This document shows positions 24,035-35,695 of a stretch of 64,000 bases of DNA, piece after piece. This stretch comes from Drosophila pseudoobscura. Its lineage: Eukaryota > Arthropoda > Insecta > Diptera > Drosophilidae. A model generated the notes under the pieces. It was not told the origin of the DNA. It made no database searches and was given only the letters and a program-made list of their open reading frames with translations. The position numbers and the translations under genes were made by a program. How positions within the stretch are numbered: position 1 is the first letter of the stretch; every line of letters begins with the position of its first letter. The DNA lies in the NCBI RefSeq assembly GCF_009870125.1, contig NC_046680.1, positions 18,309,501-18,373,500 of the forward strand. The letters run 5' to 3'.

Positions 24035-27000
24035 TGGCTCACTCCCAAAGGTTCAGCTGGGCACAAATATAATATTTTCAACATATGTAGATTCCACTTG
24101 AGAAAATACAGTAACCGCGCTTCCGCAACTTCATTAGGAAAGAAAACACTTTTGAGTGCAGCTCTTACAGGAAACCCGCTTCTTTCTCTTTCTTTGGCTA
24201 TCTCCTATCCTCAAAATCCATAAGTCAATTAGCTGTTTAATTGTTTTTACAGCAGAAGAGACCGGGGAGGGGGCATCCGATGCAACATAAATCACGTCAG
24301 TGCAACAGCCCAGAATTTACATAAATAATGTCCCGTCGCTGAGAGCAGGGCGTGGGTTAAGCGAACAAAGAGATTTGCTACGGATGCCCCTAGTTCTAGT
24401 GCCACTCTGGACTCTCAGCTTGTGTCTCGCCTAAACATCATTAAAAATAAAACCAATTAACGGTTTCGAGTGCCTGTCGTCTGCCAGAGAGGATGAGTAG
24501 GAACCACCCCGCTCGCTCTCTCGCTCTGTCGCTCTGTCTCTCTGTCGCTGAGTGCGTCGTTACCAAAAATAGTTTCAACTTTGCAAAAATATATATGTAC
24601 ATATGTATTGGATGTATGAAAAATGAGCCACGCAATGGTGGAGTGGAGGGGGGGAGCGGGCCAGCCGAATGTCATTGCCATTGCAGTCACAGATTGTCAT
24701 AATGGTGTTGCTGTTGTTGCTTTTGTTGCTGCTGCTTGGGTTCTTGTTGCGGTCGGAGAGTGAGACAGAAAGAGAAGGCGAATAGGGTTCGGATTTCGGG
24801 TTCAATTGCTCTCCTCGGGGGTTGTTGGTGCTGCTGCTGCTGCTGCTGCATCTGCTGCTTGACAATTGTTTCCATTTACCGTTTCTTTTTTTTGTTTTGC
24901 TTTGTTTTCTTTTTTTTTCTCTCGGTTAATCTCGATGTTGAGATCTGAAGAAGGACAGAGCGTGAGAGCGTGAGAGCGTGAGGGAGAGAGCGAAAGACAG
25001 CGAGTGTGAATGCAATTTTTATTTACTTTTCGCACACTTTCGCAATGACTTGCAGCAGTGTGGCCCCCCGGCCCTCCCGCCCTGTCCTACGATAAACCCC
25101 AATGACGGGGCTAAAAACTTGGATTCGAAATTAGATTTGGCGCGTGCGGCGCTTGGCGGGGGGGTGGAAGGGGTTTTCCTAAAGTGTTTACTCGCATGTT
25201 GAACCCTGACCCCGCCGTAGGATGTGTGTGCATTCAGTTTAAACGTTCTTAAAAGCGCAACTAATAAGGAATCAATAGTGTCAAGTCATGTGGAAGTATG
25301 ACGATGATGATGATGGGGTGGTTGAACCGGGGCCCGGCCCTCGATGCCAATCCACCTTCGACAACATTTATCAGCGCTTAATTGAAATGAAGTTTGTCCG
25401 AAATGCAGCTGGCAACCCTGGCCAGCCCTCTAAGAGAGCGGGAGCGACTCTCTTCTCTCTGCGCAACAAATTTCCAGTGGAAGAGAGTTTTCTCTTTGCA
25501 TTTCTTTCATCGAATGGGAGTGGGAAAAACAACATTTCATTCAGAATCAAAATTCAAGACTCAAGGTTGGGGAGGGGGAGGGGGAGGGGAAACCATTCTC
25601 GTTGCGGTTTTTCTTTTAAGTAAACTAAATTTTGGAAAATTACATCCCAAAAGCACAAAAGAGACAAAGAGAGAGAGAGAGAGAGACACACAAATCACGG
25701 AAAATATAATTTATTATTTCTTGCCTTATCCTTGAGCCACAGCCAAGACGCATCCCCCTCCGCCACTCTCTCTCTCTCGCTCTCGCTCTCTCTTTCTCTC
25801 TTTCTCTGATGTGTTTGTCTTTGGCCCTAGTCCATAGTCCTTCAGCGCCCCCCCTCCTGCCACAACATCGCCATTCAATCCCCTTCTGTCCTCCCTGCCA
25901 CATCTGCCTCGCCCTGTACCTTGTCTTGGGCAAAATTCTATGCTTAACGCCATTTTTGTGTGCGAGACACGATGACGACAAATTTTCAACGTGCAACCTG
26001 ACACTGAGCTGAGATTTTCCAAATTCCTTGTCTTCACTTGTGTGCAACGTCCCCCCGTCACTCCTTCCCTGTCCTGCCACCAAACGATTGCTGCATGCAT
26101 GCAAAACTGCTCGACTCCGTCCGTACTCTGAGACTGAGACTCTGTCCGGGTCTCTCCCTCTCCATCTCCATCTCCATATCCGCCTGCGACTCCGACTCCG
26201 ACTCCGACAGTTGAAAGGATTAGACCAGCTCATGTGTCCCTCAGTGTGTCTGTGTGAGTGTGTGTGTGTGTGTGTGGGGGGCAGATTCGAATAGAGTGGT
26301 GCACAGTGGCACTGAATGAGAGAGGGCGTGAGTGGGTGTGGGTGTGGGTGGGTGTGGGTGTGTAAGCAGTAGACGAGGACGTAAAAAGTATTTGCACAAC
26401 TCTCAAGTGGGTCAAATGATTAGGCGGCATGATGAAGTGCCTTGCCACTTGAACCCGCCGCCTCTGCAGCTGCCTGTGCCACCGAATGCCACATCTTCCA
26501 TCCAAAAATAAACAGTTTAATGTTTTGAATGAGCAATTGAATTTGATTATGCGGAGTAGAGTGGGCCAGCTCCAAGGATGTCCCATGTGGAGCCCCTCAG
26601 CAGGCACCCTACAAAATGCATTACGTAATGGCAGTCTACGAATTTGGGGGGGGGGCAGATGTGCAAATCTTGGGCTCCATAGACAATCGGCTTACGAGTA
26701 TTGCAGGGCTCCATCAGGGGCCTCGGTCTCCACATAAATAAACTTAAATAACTTGGGAAATCCTGTATGTTCCTGCCCCCCATTTTCTGTATATGACCGA
26801 TGATGGCTTTTACCACTTGATAAGCCCCATATTATCACTACTGTACAGCGTTTGCCGAGCAACAATTTCCCACATTTTCCACCTCTCGACGAAACAGGAA
26901 ATTGCTACTTAAATTCAAAGCCAAAACAGAAAATACAAAAGATAAAGGCCCTGGAACAATGGCAGGCAAAATATGGCAATGGAGGAGGAGGAGGAGGAGG

Positions 27001-27450
27001 AGAAGGAGAAGGAGGAGAAGGCGAAGAAAGGACAAGGACAAGGACCCACCCAAGTAGCGACGACATTTAACGTTTTAAATCTGATTATTCCACAACAACT
27101 GTCAATAATGCAAACAGAGAGAGAGAGAGAGAGGGAGGGAGAGAGAGAGGGAGAGAACCCAGGGAAATAAAAAAAGGGACTTTCACCCTGGTTCTATAAG
27201 CCCTGGCCAAATGAGCGGATGAATGAATGAGCCTACCTGCTTGCCACAGCCACCGCCACAGCCACTGTCCTCTCGATATTCCCATTTTACCCCTCCCCTC
27301 CCCGCTCTGCCATTTCCCCTCTCTGGCCTCTTGGCAAACCGCAAACGAGGCGAGAAAATTGTCACAAAGCGAAGAGAAAGGGGTGGCAGCCATCGAATTG
27401 TGTAAATCACAAAAAATAATTGCAACTGATAACAACATCAATAACAATAA

Positions 27451-27470
27451 GCGCCGCGCCGCGCCGCGCC
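27451..27470. repeat. GCGCC pentamer repeat
   Basis: Four perfect units, an unusually CpG-rich patch. Confidence 0.93.
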
Positions 27471-27990
27471 GGGGCAGGCAAAGGTGAAAGGACTGGCTGC
27501 CATAAAGGATAACCGGAAGCGGTCGGAAGGGCGGCCAAGGCGTGGCCAGGCCTTGTCAAAACACCACAGACGGGAGTCCTCCTAGCCGGCTAATTTATGG
27601 CTCCCTCTTAAAGTTTTGTTCGAATTTTCGTGGCTCGTAAATCTTTTCAACACATACAAGCCGGGGGGGGAGGGGGGTTGGCTTCAACACTTGACGGTGG
27701 TGCGGTGGTGCGGCGGTGCGGGGGGTGGGGGGCCTTTATTTACTTCATATTAATATTAAGTTCATTGTGTCAAGTTGGCAGCGCCGATTCCTTATCATTT
27801 TTTGTACACATTTTGTTGCCTTCTTTTAATTTTTAGTCGCTCCCAGGACCAAGGATACCCTTGCATTCCTTTCATACTTCCATCTGTGCCAGGTCCTGCC
27901 ACATTATCGTGAAGCCCTGCTGCAGGGGGCACAACGAAGACAACGAGAGGCAAGAAAGAAGGACGACACTTGGGCTTGTTTGCTGTTCCT

Positions 27991-28018
27991 GGTGCCTGGT
28001 GCCTGGTGCCTGGTGCCT
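27991..28018. repeat. GGTGCCT heptamer repeat
   Basis: Four perfect units, followed by GGGCTTGGGCCTGGGCTTGG. Confidence 0.93.
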
Positions 28019-30112
28019 GGGCTTGGGCCTGGGCTTGGCGGGGGCTTATCTCTTGGCTGCCTGGCATTTACATTCAACGCTTGACAGCTTCTTCGGGGGC
28101 TCTTCTGGCACCTCTCTCGCTCTCTCTCTCTCTCTCAGGGGGTGGTGGGGGGATTTTCTCTTCTTTGTGATGCGATATATCCCTCCCCTCCCCTCCCCAC
28201 CCCACCCCCTTTTGAATCTTCTTTAAGTACACGGCACAAGGAAAACCGAGGAGCTTCTCTTCATTCGATACCGTTGCGTCTCGTCACGGAAGCTCCATTT
28301 GTCGCAGGACTCTATAGGCCTCTATAATTTTGAGAGTTGCTTTGAGAGTCGAGAGCATTGAGCAAATTATGGAATTACTTGGACTGTGTTTATTGTACCC
28401 ATTGTGGCGGCAAGCGAAACAGGAAACAAAATCTTAAATTAGCGACGTCACGATGCCATGCTTCAATGGTGCTCCAGGGAAGGGGGGAAGGGGGGAAGGG
28501 GCGGTGGCATCTGCAATTACTTTGATGATGACGACAAGGATGAAGATTCCCACACGCACAATGGGAAGCGAAAGTCAGCAGATCAACCACCATCATGGGG
28601 GTGGGGGAGGGGGAGGGTGCCTTATTCAGCCCTTAATCAGGGGGCATTATCATGATATGATGTTCTATGATACATGGATGACTCGGGGGCACATCTGGCA
28701 TGACATCTCCTTCAGGTACACCCAAACACAAACACAAACACACAGGCGTTGATTAAAGGGGCGTAGCTCCTTGAGTTAATACATCCTTGATGGCTAAGAG
28801 CCTTGAAATATCACAAAATATCTGTTTTCTGTGTAGATTCCCTTCGAAACAGAACCATTTGGTACTAAAAACCACCAAAAAAATGTATCTATGGCGGATT
28901 TTGAGACATTTTAAAGCAAATGAAATCAAACAAAAGCATTTAGCCCCATCCCCCCCCCCCTCCCTTGGCCACATTGGGCAGCTATTTGAAAACTTCAGCA
29001 TCATTCGGTGGCGGTTTTTATGGCACTTTCCAGCCAACTCTCGGCGGCTTGCCAATTGTTTTGGGCCATGGCCATTGCCACATTGCAGCAGAGAAATTTC
29101 AAAACATTTCTGTGTCCTTTGTTGCCGCTCCGTGCTGCCACCCATTTGTGGTTTAGGCCTTGAGAATTGAGTTAATTATCTTGTCTGATAATTAGAAAAG
29201 TTCAGGCCAGACAGGGAGAGAGAGGGAGACAGGGAGATAACCTTAATTTCAAGCTCTTATGCGGAAAACGCATTTCAATTTTCTTAATTTCAGTTAATAA
29301 CTCAACAAATACGCCAAAAGGCAAAAGCCAACTTCCTCCGAAAAGGCAAATATTGATAGATACTTTGTGGAGTGGAGTGGAGTGGGTTCAGGGTAGTTCA
29401 GGGTTCCTTCTAAATGATTATGATGATCATTGCAGGCGTGGGCGTGGGCGTGGGCGTGGCCGCAAGTAGCACGTCTAAATATGAAAAGCTCTTGGCTGGG
29501 GGCCACCAGAAGGGAGCGGGTGAATGCCTCAAGTCGCCTTCACTTTACTTTCAAGCCAAAGACAAACATTCCCCAAGCGCGCGAGATGACGGGTGGAGCC
29601 AGAGCCATGGCCCAACCTCGGATACAAATGGTAATACCCGTCTGTCTGGTAAGGGGGTTCGAGGTTAGTAAGTAACTGGGGCTGACTGCCCAGGGCCATA
29701 ATGACAATTACAGTTTACCGCCTGCCATGCCCCGACCCTCCCTCCCCGGCCCCCCGAAGGAGAAGCCAACTTTTGCTCTGGCTTTGAGCAAATAAATCCA
29801 AACGAAAACGTTTCCCAGGTCCCATTCTCGAGCTCCTGGCTCCACGTTCCACGCTCAATGAGACGCAAACAAACAAGAAGCAACACCCAAAGAGACCAAA
29901 GAGACCGTAGCGATGCTGGAAAACCCCTCAAGGGTGGAAGCCATTCAAAAGGGGTGAAAAAAGCTAAACATGACCCCTAGCAGAGAGAGAGAGAGAAATG
30001 CGAGCGAGTGCCAAATCCTTTCATGTCTTCTCTGTGGCGGCCATCGACCACGACAATAAAAGCGTGGCAAATACAAATAGAAATACGTCAAAATGGAGGG
30101 AAGAAACGGAAA

Positions 30113-30142
30113 CGGAAGTGGAAGTGGAAGTGGAAGTGGAAG
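30113..30142. repeat. GGAAGT hexamer repeat
   Basis: Five units of GGAAGT, just downstream of the Cdc73-like gene. Confidence 0.9.
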
Positions 30143-30197
30143 CGGATGGAAGATGCGTCTAGCGTGGGGGCACTGCAATCTGAATCTGAATCTTCTA

Positions 30198-30203
30198 TTT
30201 ATT
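30198..30203 (-). terminator. Polyadenylation signal of the Cdc73-like gene
   Basis: AATAAA on the minus strand (TTTATT on plus), about 80 nt downstream of the stop codon at 30284. Position and sequence fit a cleavage/polyadenylation hexamer; usage is inferred. Confidence 0.5.
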
Positions 30204-30283
30204 TGCTTCAATTTTTAGAACTACAAACAAGGCAAACACAATTAGAATGGAATGCACCCCAGGGACCGGCCTCTAGTCTGTGG

Positions 30284-31392
30284 TTATTCGGCAAAGTAAG
30301 CCCCCTCCTCAAGCAGAAACGAAAACTGGCTCTGGGTGCGAACGTACTCGTCCAACGTGCCCCAGAACTCCTTCAATATGCCGCCGTGCGTGTGCGGCTC
30401 GTTCTTGGGGATTCCCAACGGATGCACCGCCATCTCCAGCAGATCCTTGTGCACGCCCACGTCCTGGTAGTGCAGGTGAAAGACGCACACCTTGCGGAAG
30501 ATGACGGCGGGATCGCCCTTCCAGGGCCAGCCCCGGAACTGGCGGTGGGGGCCCAGGGCGAAGACCGCAATCACACGCTGCCACTCGTCGGTGCAGAGTC
30601 TCGACACGTTATCGATGATCCGGTACTCCCGGGTTTTGCCATTCTGCCAGAGAGAATCAGAGGATGAGCGAGAGGCAGCGGGCGGGAGATTGATGGCGAA
30701 TTTCTCACCGGAAAGTCGCGTTCAATGACGACCTCCTCCGGATGTGGGGCATCCAACGGACCCTGCATGTCCGGCTGCACGAAGTGCATATGCTGCAGCA
30801 TTTCCTTCGCGTTGTGCAACGTGATCAGGCTGGTCCCCGCCTGGGGCACCACAATGATGGGTCGGCGCGTGGAGACCCACACCCTCAGCTTGGCCAGATT
30901 GCTGCCCAACGTGTTGATGCCCAGGTCCTTCTTGCCCCGGCCCCGAATGGCCACCGGCAGCAGGAACTTCTCCTGGGCGTAGCGGCTGTATTTGGGCAAC
31001 GTCTCCAGATTCGGCGGCACAATGGGCACCTCGACCAGCTGGGACTGCTTTTTGGGCGCCTGTCTGCAGGGAGCCCTCGGGTTGACTTTGGACGACTCTC
31101 GCTTGCGATGTTTCTTCGGCGGGGCCTGCTGCTCGGCCGGCTTCTTCTCATCCTTGGCAGAGTGAGGGGCTAGCCGCACCGATCCCTCCCCGGAAGAGCA
31201 ACTCCCAGCCAATGGTACGGCGGGTTTCTCTCTCATTTGGCTCAAAGGACGTTTCCTGGCCTCCCCCACCTCTCCAGCCACTTTCTCGGCTTCCTCCTTA
31301 GCGCTCCTCTTTTTGGCCTCAATTTTCACAATGGCATCAACGGATACGGATATGGCCTGCTTCAATGTTTTCTTTTCTGCTTTCTCTGCCAT
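30284..31392 (-). CDS. Cdc73/parafibromin-like protein, truncated diverged paralogue (2 exons)
   Basis: Exon 1 is 31392-30709 and exon 2 is 30643-30284, giving 347 aa. The intron of 65 nt (30708-30644) has GTGAGA and CAG borders and is phase 0. Residues 1-130 are Lys/Glu/Pro-rich and look disordered. From about residue 135 the protein follows Cdc73: YSRYAQEKF (135-143), INTLGSN (159-165), RRPIIVVP (176-183), TSLITLHNAKEMLQ, then W249-QRVIAVFALGP and QFRGWPW (263-269), the core of the C-terminal Ras-like domain. Cdc73 is a Paf1-complex subunit acting in RNA polymerase II elongation. Normal Cdc73 is about 530 aa, so the whole N-terminal half is absent here. The fly single-copy gene hyrax is, to my knowledge, on another chromosome arm, so this is probably an extra copy. 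The upstream in-frame TTG at 31413 is not needed because ATG 31392 is the first ATG. An AATAAA on the minus strand lies 80 nt past the stop. Family assignment is firm; function is inferred. Confidence 0.88.
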
Positions 31393-31603
31393 TGTGACTG
31401 ATTGAAAACCCAAAGATGATTAGGGAATTATGTATATACTTTTCAAGGACTTTATCTTTCACTTTATGATTATCTCTCCTTCTTTTCCTGTTCAAAATAA
31501 GGAAAATAGAAAATAGGAAACACTGATTGAAAAAAAACACAAAAAAAAATATTGCAAATAATTTCTGCACTTCCGAACTTTCAACTTTTTGTCGATCCGA
31601 ATA

Positions 31604-31747
31604 ATGGATTTCAATTTTGAACTCAACTTACGTCCGATTCACACCGACTTTTCGAACCAACTGAATGATCTGAAAATTCTGGTATGTTTAACGATTAAAT
31701 GTGAGGTGAGTATTTATCCAGGACTACTAGATCCAGATATTTTGTGA
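31604..31747 (+). CDS. Short ORF or first exon, divergent from the Cdc73-like gene
   Basis: ATG 31604 opens a 47-codon ORF that begins MDFNFELNLRPIHTDFSNQL and ends at TGA 31745-31747. It lies 211 bp head-to-head from the Cdc73-like start, so the two could share a promoter. After codon 26 there is a GTATGT donor (31682) and a GTGAGT (31706), so this may be exon 1 of a spliced gene. A candidate acceptor is TTCCAG just before 31809, which would continue with VLVTDQSVLHKF in the same phase. I recognise no family. Both the single-exon and the spliced readings are uncertain. Confidence 0.22.
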   Translation: MDFNFELNLRPIHTDFSNQLNDLKILVCLTIKCEVSIYPGLLDPDIL

Positions 31748-31768
31748 ATCAGAGCAAACAGAAAACAA

Positions 31769-31978
31769 ATGAATCAGCAGAGCCTCCACAATATCCGCTC
31801 GTTCCAGGTGCTGGTCACCGATCAGAGCGTGCTCCATAAATTCCCAGTTCATTTTTTGTCCTTGACTGAGTTCTCAATTGTTCTCAGTGTACACACGCTC
31901 ATCTATTCCTCTGTTTATTCCGTTTTCCTCTGTGCTTTGCTCTCTGCTACTTCGCCGCATGATCCGCTATTCTTGTAA
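31769..31978 (+). CDS. Doubtful 69-aa ORF downstream of the short divergent ORF
   Basis: ATG 31769 starts MNQQSLHNIRSFQVLVTDQS, whose first 25 residues have coding-like composition. The rest (residues 30-69) is hydrophobic and Ser-rich and reads like translated T/C-rich non-coding DNA. The CAG at 31806-31808 could be a splice acceptor, so the good-looking part may be an exon or a relic of one. No family is recognised. Confidence 0.15.
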   Translation: MNQQSLHNIRSFQVLVTDQSVLHKFPVHFLSLTEFSIVLSVHTLIYSSVYSVFLCALLSATSPHDPLFL

Positions 31979-31989
31979 TTTGTATTCCA

Positions 31990-32250
31990 TTCCAGGTGGT
32001 AGCGTAGAAGAGTAGACACGCGATGAGTGCGAGTGAAAGGAAGAGTGTCTTATCTGTGGATCTCCACTTCGTTTACGAGCTTTGCTCTCAAGTGCAAGCA
32101 TGCAAAAACAACAGCAAGCGAAAGAGAGCGAGAGCGAGTGGACCCGAAGCGTGCAATACATACGCTCTCCCTATGACTTCGTTGCAGTGCTCTACCTATC
32201 TCTCTCTATCTTATTTCTTATTTCTCGCTCTCCACAGCGCGCTCTCAGCA
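31990..32250. promoter_or_regulatory. GAGA-type patch, possible promoter or 5' UTR
   Basis: GAGAGCGAGAGCGAG (about 32124-32140), GCTCTC repeats on the other strand (32165, 32229, 32242) and runs of CTCTCTAT lie within 260 bp. Such clusters bind GAGA factor and mark many fly promoters. No clear start site or gene can be tied to it; only the motif density is seen. Confidence 0.25.
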
Positions 32251-32528
32251 AATACGAAACGGGAGTCTTTGTATTTTCTTTCTTTCTTTGCATTTTCCCA
32301 CATAAAACTTCTTCAAAACCAAAAAAGGAATACCCCAGACACCACAGATAAAAATTGCTCTAAAATTGCCGCTACAAATAATTAATAAAAGCCTTTTTAA
32401 ATAAATCATAATTAAATACAAGAAAACCCTATCTTTCAGGGCAATAAAACAAAAAGAAAACAAAGAAAAAGCATGCAAATTTATGGATTTGGGATTTGGG
32501 GCCAGGCCATTTCATTGTCTATTTTTTT

Positions 32529-32551
32529 GGGGGGGGGGGGGGGGGGGGGGG
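32529..32551. repeat. Poly(G) tract
   Basis: Twenty-three consecutive G. Confidence 0.95.
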
Positions 32552-33282
32552 AAGGGGTGGGGCTGGGATTTAGGTTGTGATGCCATGAAAGAACATTTAC
32601 GCTCTATCGCCTCGATCAATCCATCATTGGAATACGGCACAAAAGCGGAATACAGCCAAATTATCATCAGAAACAAAAATTACAAAATAAAAATAAGAAA
32701 CGATGGGTTTTTTGGAAAATTGCAGGCGATATTTTTGCGGTCGTGGGCATAAATCTGCTGCTGTTTTTGATCTGCCTCTCGCGGCGCGGATAATGAAATT
32801 AATCGTCTGTAATGGTTTATAGCTGTTGTGTCTGTTTCGGCCAGGCCAAAATGGCCCCGACCAGAGGCCAGAGGACCAACCAAAAATGACCGACCATATC
32901 CTCTGAGTTTTTTTTTTGGTTTTTTTCTTTGGTGAAGGAATATCCCAAAAATATATTGAATTGTCATTGAAAGTCGCGTTGCCATAAATAAGAGGCGGCT
33001 AATGGGGCGGCGGTTGCATGCAATTTTTGTGATTTAGTGGGGCTTTGAAAGTGGAGGGGAGGGGAGTGGTCTGGGATCCTTCCCGTGGCCGAGTCATATA
33101 TCAAAGGATTACTTTAAAATGGAGAATCGACTGTCACGCTTCTAGACTCTAATAACAGCAAAATAATCATCATAAATCCATAAAAGAAAATCTCATTAAT
33201 CCCGTCTCCCACATGGTCCTTGGGATGGGAGAATATTTTTGATGTTTCCTTTAGGGCTCACAGGACGAGCCAGAGTTCGGGT

Positions 33283-33303
33283 GGGGGGGGGGGGGGGGGG
33301 GGG
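33283..33303. repeat. Poly(G) tract
   Basis: Twenty-one consecutive G. Confidence 0.95.
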
Positions 33304-34849
33304 CAGAGGAAGAAGAAAGAAAAATCGACAGAGGGCATGACGCGTCAGTCGTCGCTCCATTCCATGCCACACACTTCAAATTCAAATTACTACACATTAT
33401 ATAATATCCTGCAGGCTCTCCGCACGTACTCCAGGATGGAGCACGCGGACGTGTAGGATGAGAGAGAGAGAGAAGAGAGGACATGCCATCAGCCATGTTG
33501 GCACAATACCACATAACAATGGCGCCGGGGGGGGGGGGCATCGGGAGGTGGGGAGCAGGCTAGTTCCTGCCGCCCTGGACACACAGCTCAGCTCCTGCCT
33601 GCTGAAAGTTGATTAAGAAGAGTTCATTTTAAGTTTAAATACGCATCAAATCGAATGAGTGGCGAGAGGGAGGGGGGGGAGAGAGAGAGGGAAAGGACTC
33701 GGAAGAAAGGAACGAAAAAAAAAACGTGGCACAGTGGTTAAGAATTGTACGAGTACATTGGCCGCCTATAGATTTTGGCTAAAAAGAAACTCTCTCCCAG
33801 GAAAGCCTCTCGCTTTATTGTCTTTTCCTTTTTTCCCGGCTTCCCGTCAAAGTTTTGCGAATTTTCAAATTTTGTTTTGTTTTGTTTTGTTTTTTTTGCA
33901 GTCGCACGTAGCATAACTTGTGCACACAACTGTACTTTTACACACAATTTCAAGTTATAATCAGTGCTCATTATTATACCAGACACGTTTTCAGATTTCG
34001 CGTGATTATGCGCCGCGGCTCGGCAACATCTTCGGAGGGGGAGGGGGAGGGGGAGGGGGAGGAGGAGTCAAGGAATTAAACTTGAAAATGGCTTAAGAGA
34101 TACATTCTGTGTATCCAGCAGGATAGGCGAGCATGTAGCCTAGGTCCTGTCCTGTCCCGTCCTGCCCCGTACCCGGCCTGCCCCGCACCCTGGAATGTTG
34201 TCTAGAACCACAGCCGAGGCGGCCTCATGCCATAATGCTTATTGTTGTCATTTGCCTTGTTGCCACGGACCGGGGGGGGGCTCGCTGGCAATGGAGGTGC
34301 AGACGAATATTTGGCGAAAAATATGCAAATTATAATGAAAAACTTGACACTTTACAAGCAAAGCAAAGCAACAACAGCGGCGGAAACAACGGAAACAACA
34401 GGGAACACCACGAAGCTGAGTCTGGATTTGGGCCCTGGCTGTGGGGAGTCGGCCCTCAGCCGATGCGAATCTGTGGCAGGACGATTAAGCGGGCCAAATG
34501 AAGCGCTCGCACTGCCTCCGCATTTTAATTAAGCAAGCAGCCAAATAGTCCACAGCCCCGCCCCTAGTATACCCTTTCCAAGGCGGAAGCCTTCTCTATG
34601 CTGCTGGCATCTGGAAGGGCATCAAAAGGTAGGACTTTCTGGCTTTCTGGCACCACCCACTCGGCAATGAGTAATCAGCGTAGCGCGGTTGGGGCATGCG
34701 GCAGAAATTCCCGTAACATTTGCATAAAGTTCATCTGCAGCTGCAGCTTTGTTTCGTTTTCCACCACGAATGTCGAACAAATGTCTTGAGAAATTCCCAC
34801 AATCTATAAGGAGGTAGAGGAGTAGAGGATACGGTGAAGGTAGGTCTGT

Positions 34850-34855
34850 TTTATT
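34850..34855 (-). terminator. Possible polyadenylation signal for the 35.0-kb exon
   Basis: AATAAA on the minus strand, 148 nt downstream of the stop codon of the candidate exon. It is the main reason beyond frame openness to suspect a real transcript. Confidence 0.3.
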
Positions 34856-35002
34856 TGATTCGATTTACATCAGGCTTAAGAAAACATTTGGTGAGGAAGT
34901 AGAGCGAATAAGCCCTAAATATACACCCTAGAAGGCGGAGAAGATACTAAAACTATTCCATTTCCTTCCCCTACTTTCCTACAAGGACAAAACCGATGGA
35001 CC

Positions 35003-35334
35003 TTATGAGAACCAATCTACCAGCTTAACATTTGGGATGGCGATTAATTCCGATAATGATCTGGGCAGGCCAGTATCTAGAGGACTTCTGTATTCATAAG
35101 GTGTGTAAAAAGACCTTAAATCATTACCATTTAATCGAAGTTGGGAGGAGTGTAAGCAATCGAAAGAGAAGTTGCCCAAGTGATCGAAGAAACTGAGTCT
35201 GTTAGGCGCGCCAAAGCCTCTGTTATGGTTAACATTCGATATATCGAATAAGCTGCATCCACACATCGTCAAACATCGGGCGCTCTCCCGGGCACTCTCC
35301 GAATAGATCCGAAACAAATCCAATCCATCAAAAT
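35003..35334 (-). CDS. Candidate terminal exon of an unrecognised gene
   Basis: On the minus strand a TTCTTCCAG acceptor (AG at 35336-35335) opens an exon of 110 codons ending with TAA at 35005-35003. Its translation begins FDGLDLFRIYSESARESARC, passes through LNGNDLRSFYTPYEYRSPLD and ends PNVKLVDWFS. Composition is protein-like, without the low complexity seen in chance ORFs here. An AATAAA follows 150 nt past the stop (34855-34850). No ATG-started upstream exon could be found, so the gene is incomplete or the frame is accidental. The first 24 or so codons are repeated 546 bp away in the tandem duplication, where the frame runs into a hexanucleotide repeat. No family is recognised. Confidence 0.35.
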
Positions 35335-35695
35335 CTGGAAGAATCTTCACGTTTGTGTGTTAGAGAACATAGAGGAGCCAATTATTCCAAAGCAAAACTT
35401 GAGGATGGGTTGCAAAAAAGATTATTTATTAAATAGGGAAAAGCTAAAATGCCCTGGTATTGCTGTCAATTAAATGTCAAGGCATCAATTAGTCATCGAT
35501 TATTTTTCTTTTGCAATTAAAAAGTCGTTTGGCAATGCTTTTTGCTATAAAGGGAGCAAGACTTCTGGCATTTTTCAAAAATAAACCGGAGCCTGTCTTT
35601 AAGGTAATTTCCTCATTGGTTTATCTTTAGTACCCCATTAAATCGGAGCACATTCCTTGCCTGCTAAGAACTAACCTCAATTCAAGCGTGCAATA

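Larger units (their letters stand above)
23730..30190. other. Non-coding stretch with simple repeats
   Basis: Repeats as elsewhere, with GA/CT patches at 24510-24550, 24955-24995, 25750-25810 and 27115-27155, and a CTG run (24830-24848). No exon or RNA gene is recognised. The right end may include the 3' flank of the Cdc73-like gene. Confidence 0.45.
32251..34999. other. Non-coding stretch with homopolymer and simple repeats
   Basis: AT-rich sequence with poly(G) at 32529-32551, 33283-33303 and 33527-33538, and a GGGGGA repeat at about 34035-34065. ORFs here are short and have no coding look. No gene, RNA gene or mobile element is recognised. Confidence 0.5.

Noticed and set aside
24687..24875. 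Gln-rich 62-aa minus ORF with ATG
   Set aside because: Poly-Gln comes from CTG/TTG runs. The remainder has no domain and no splice or poly(A) support.
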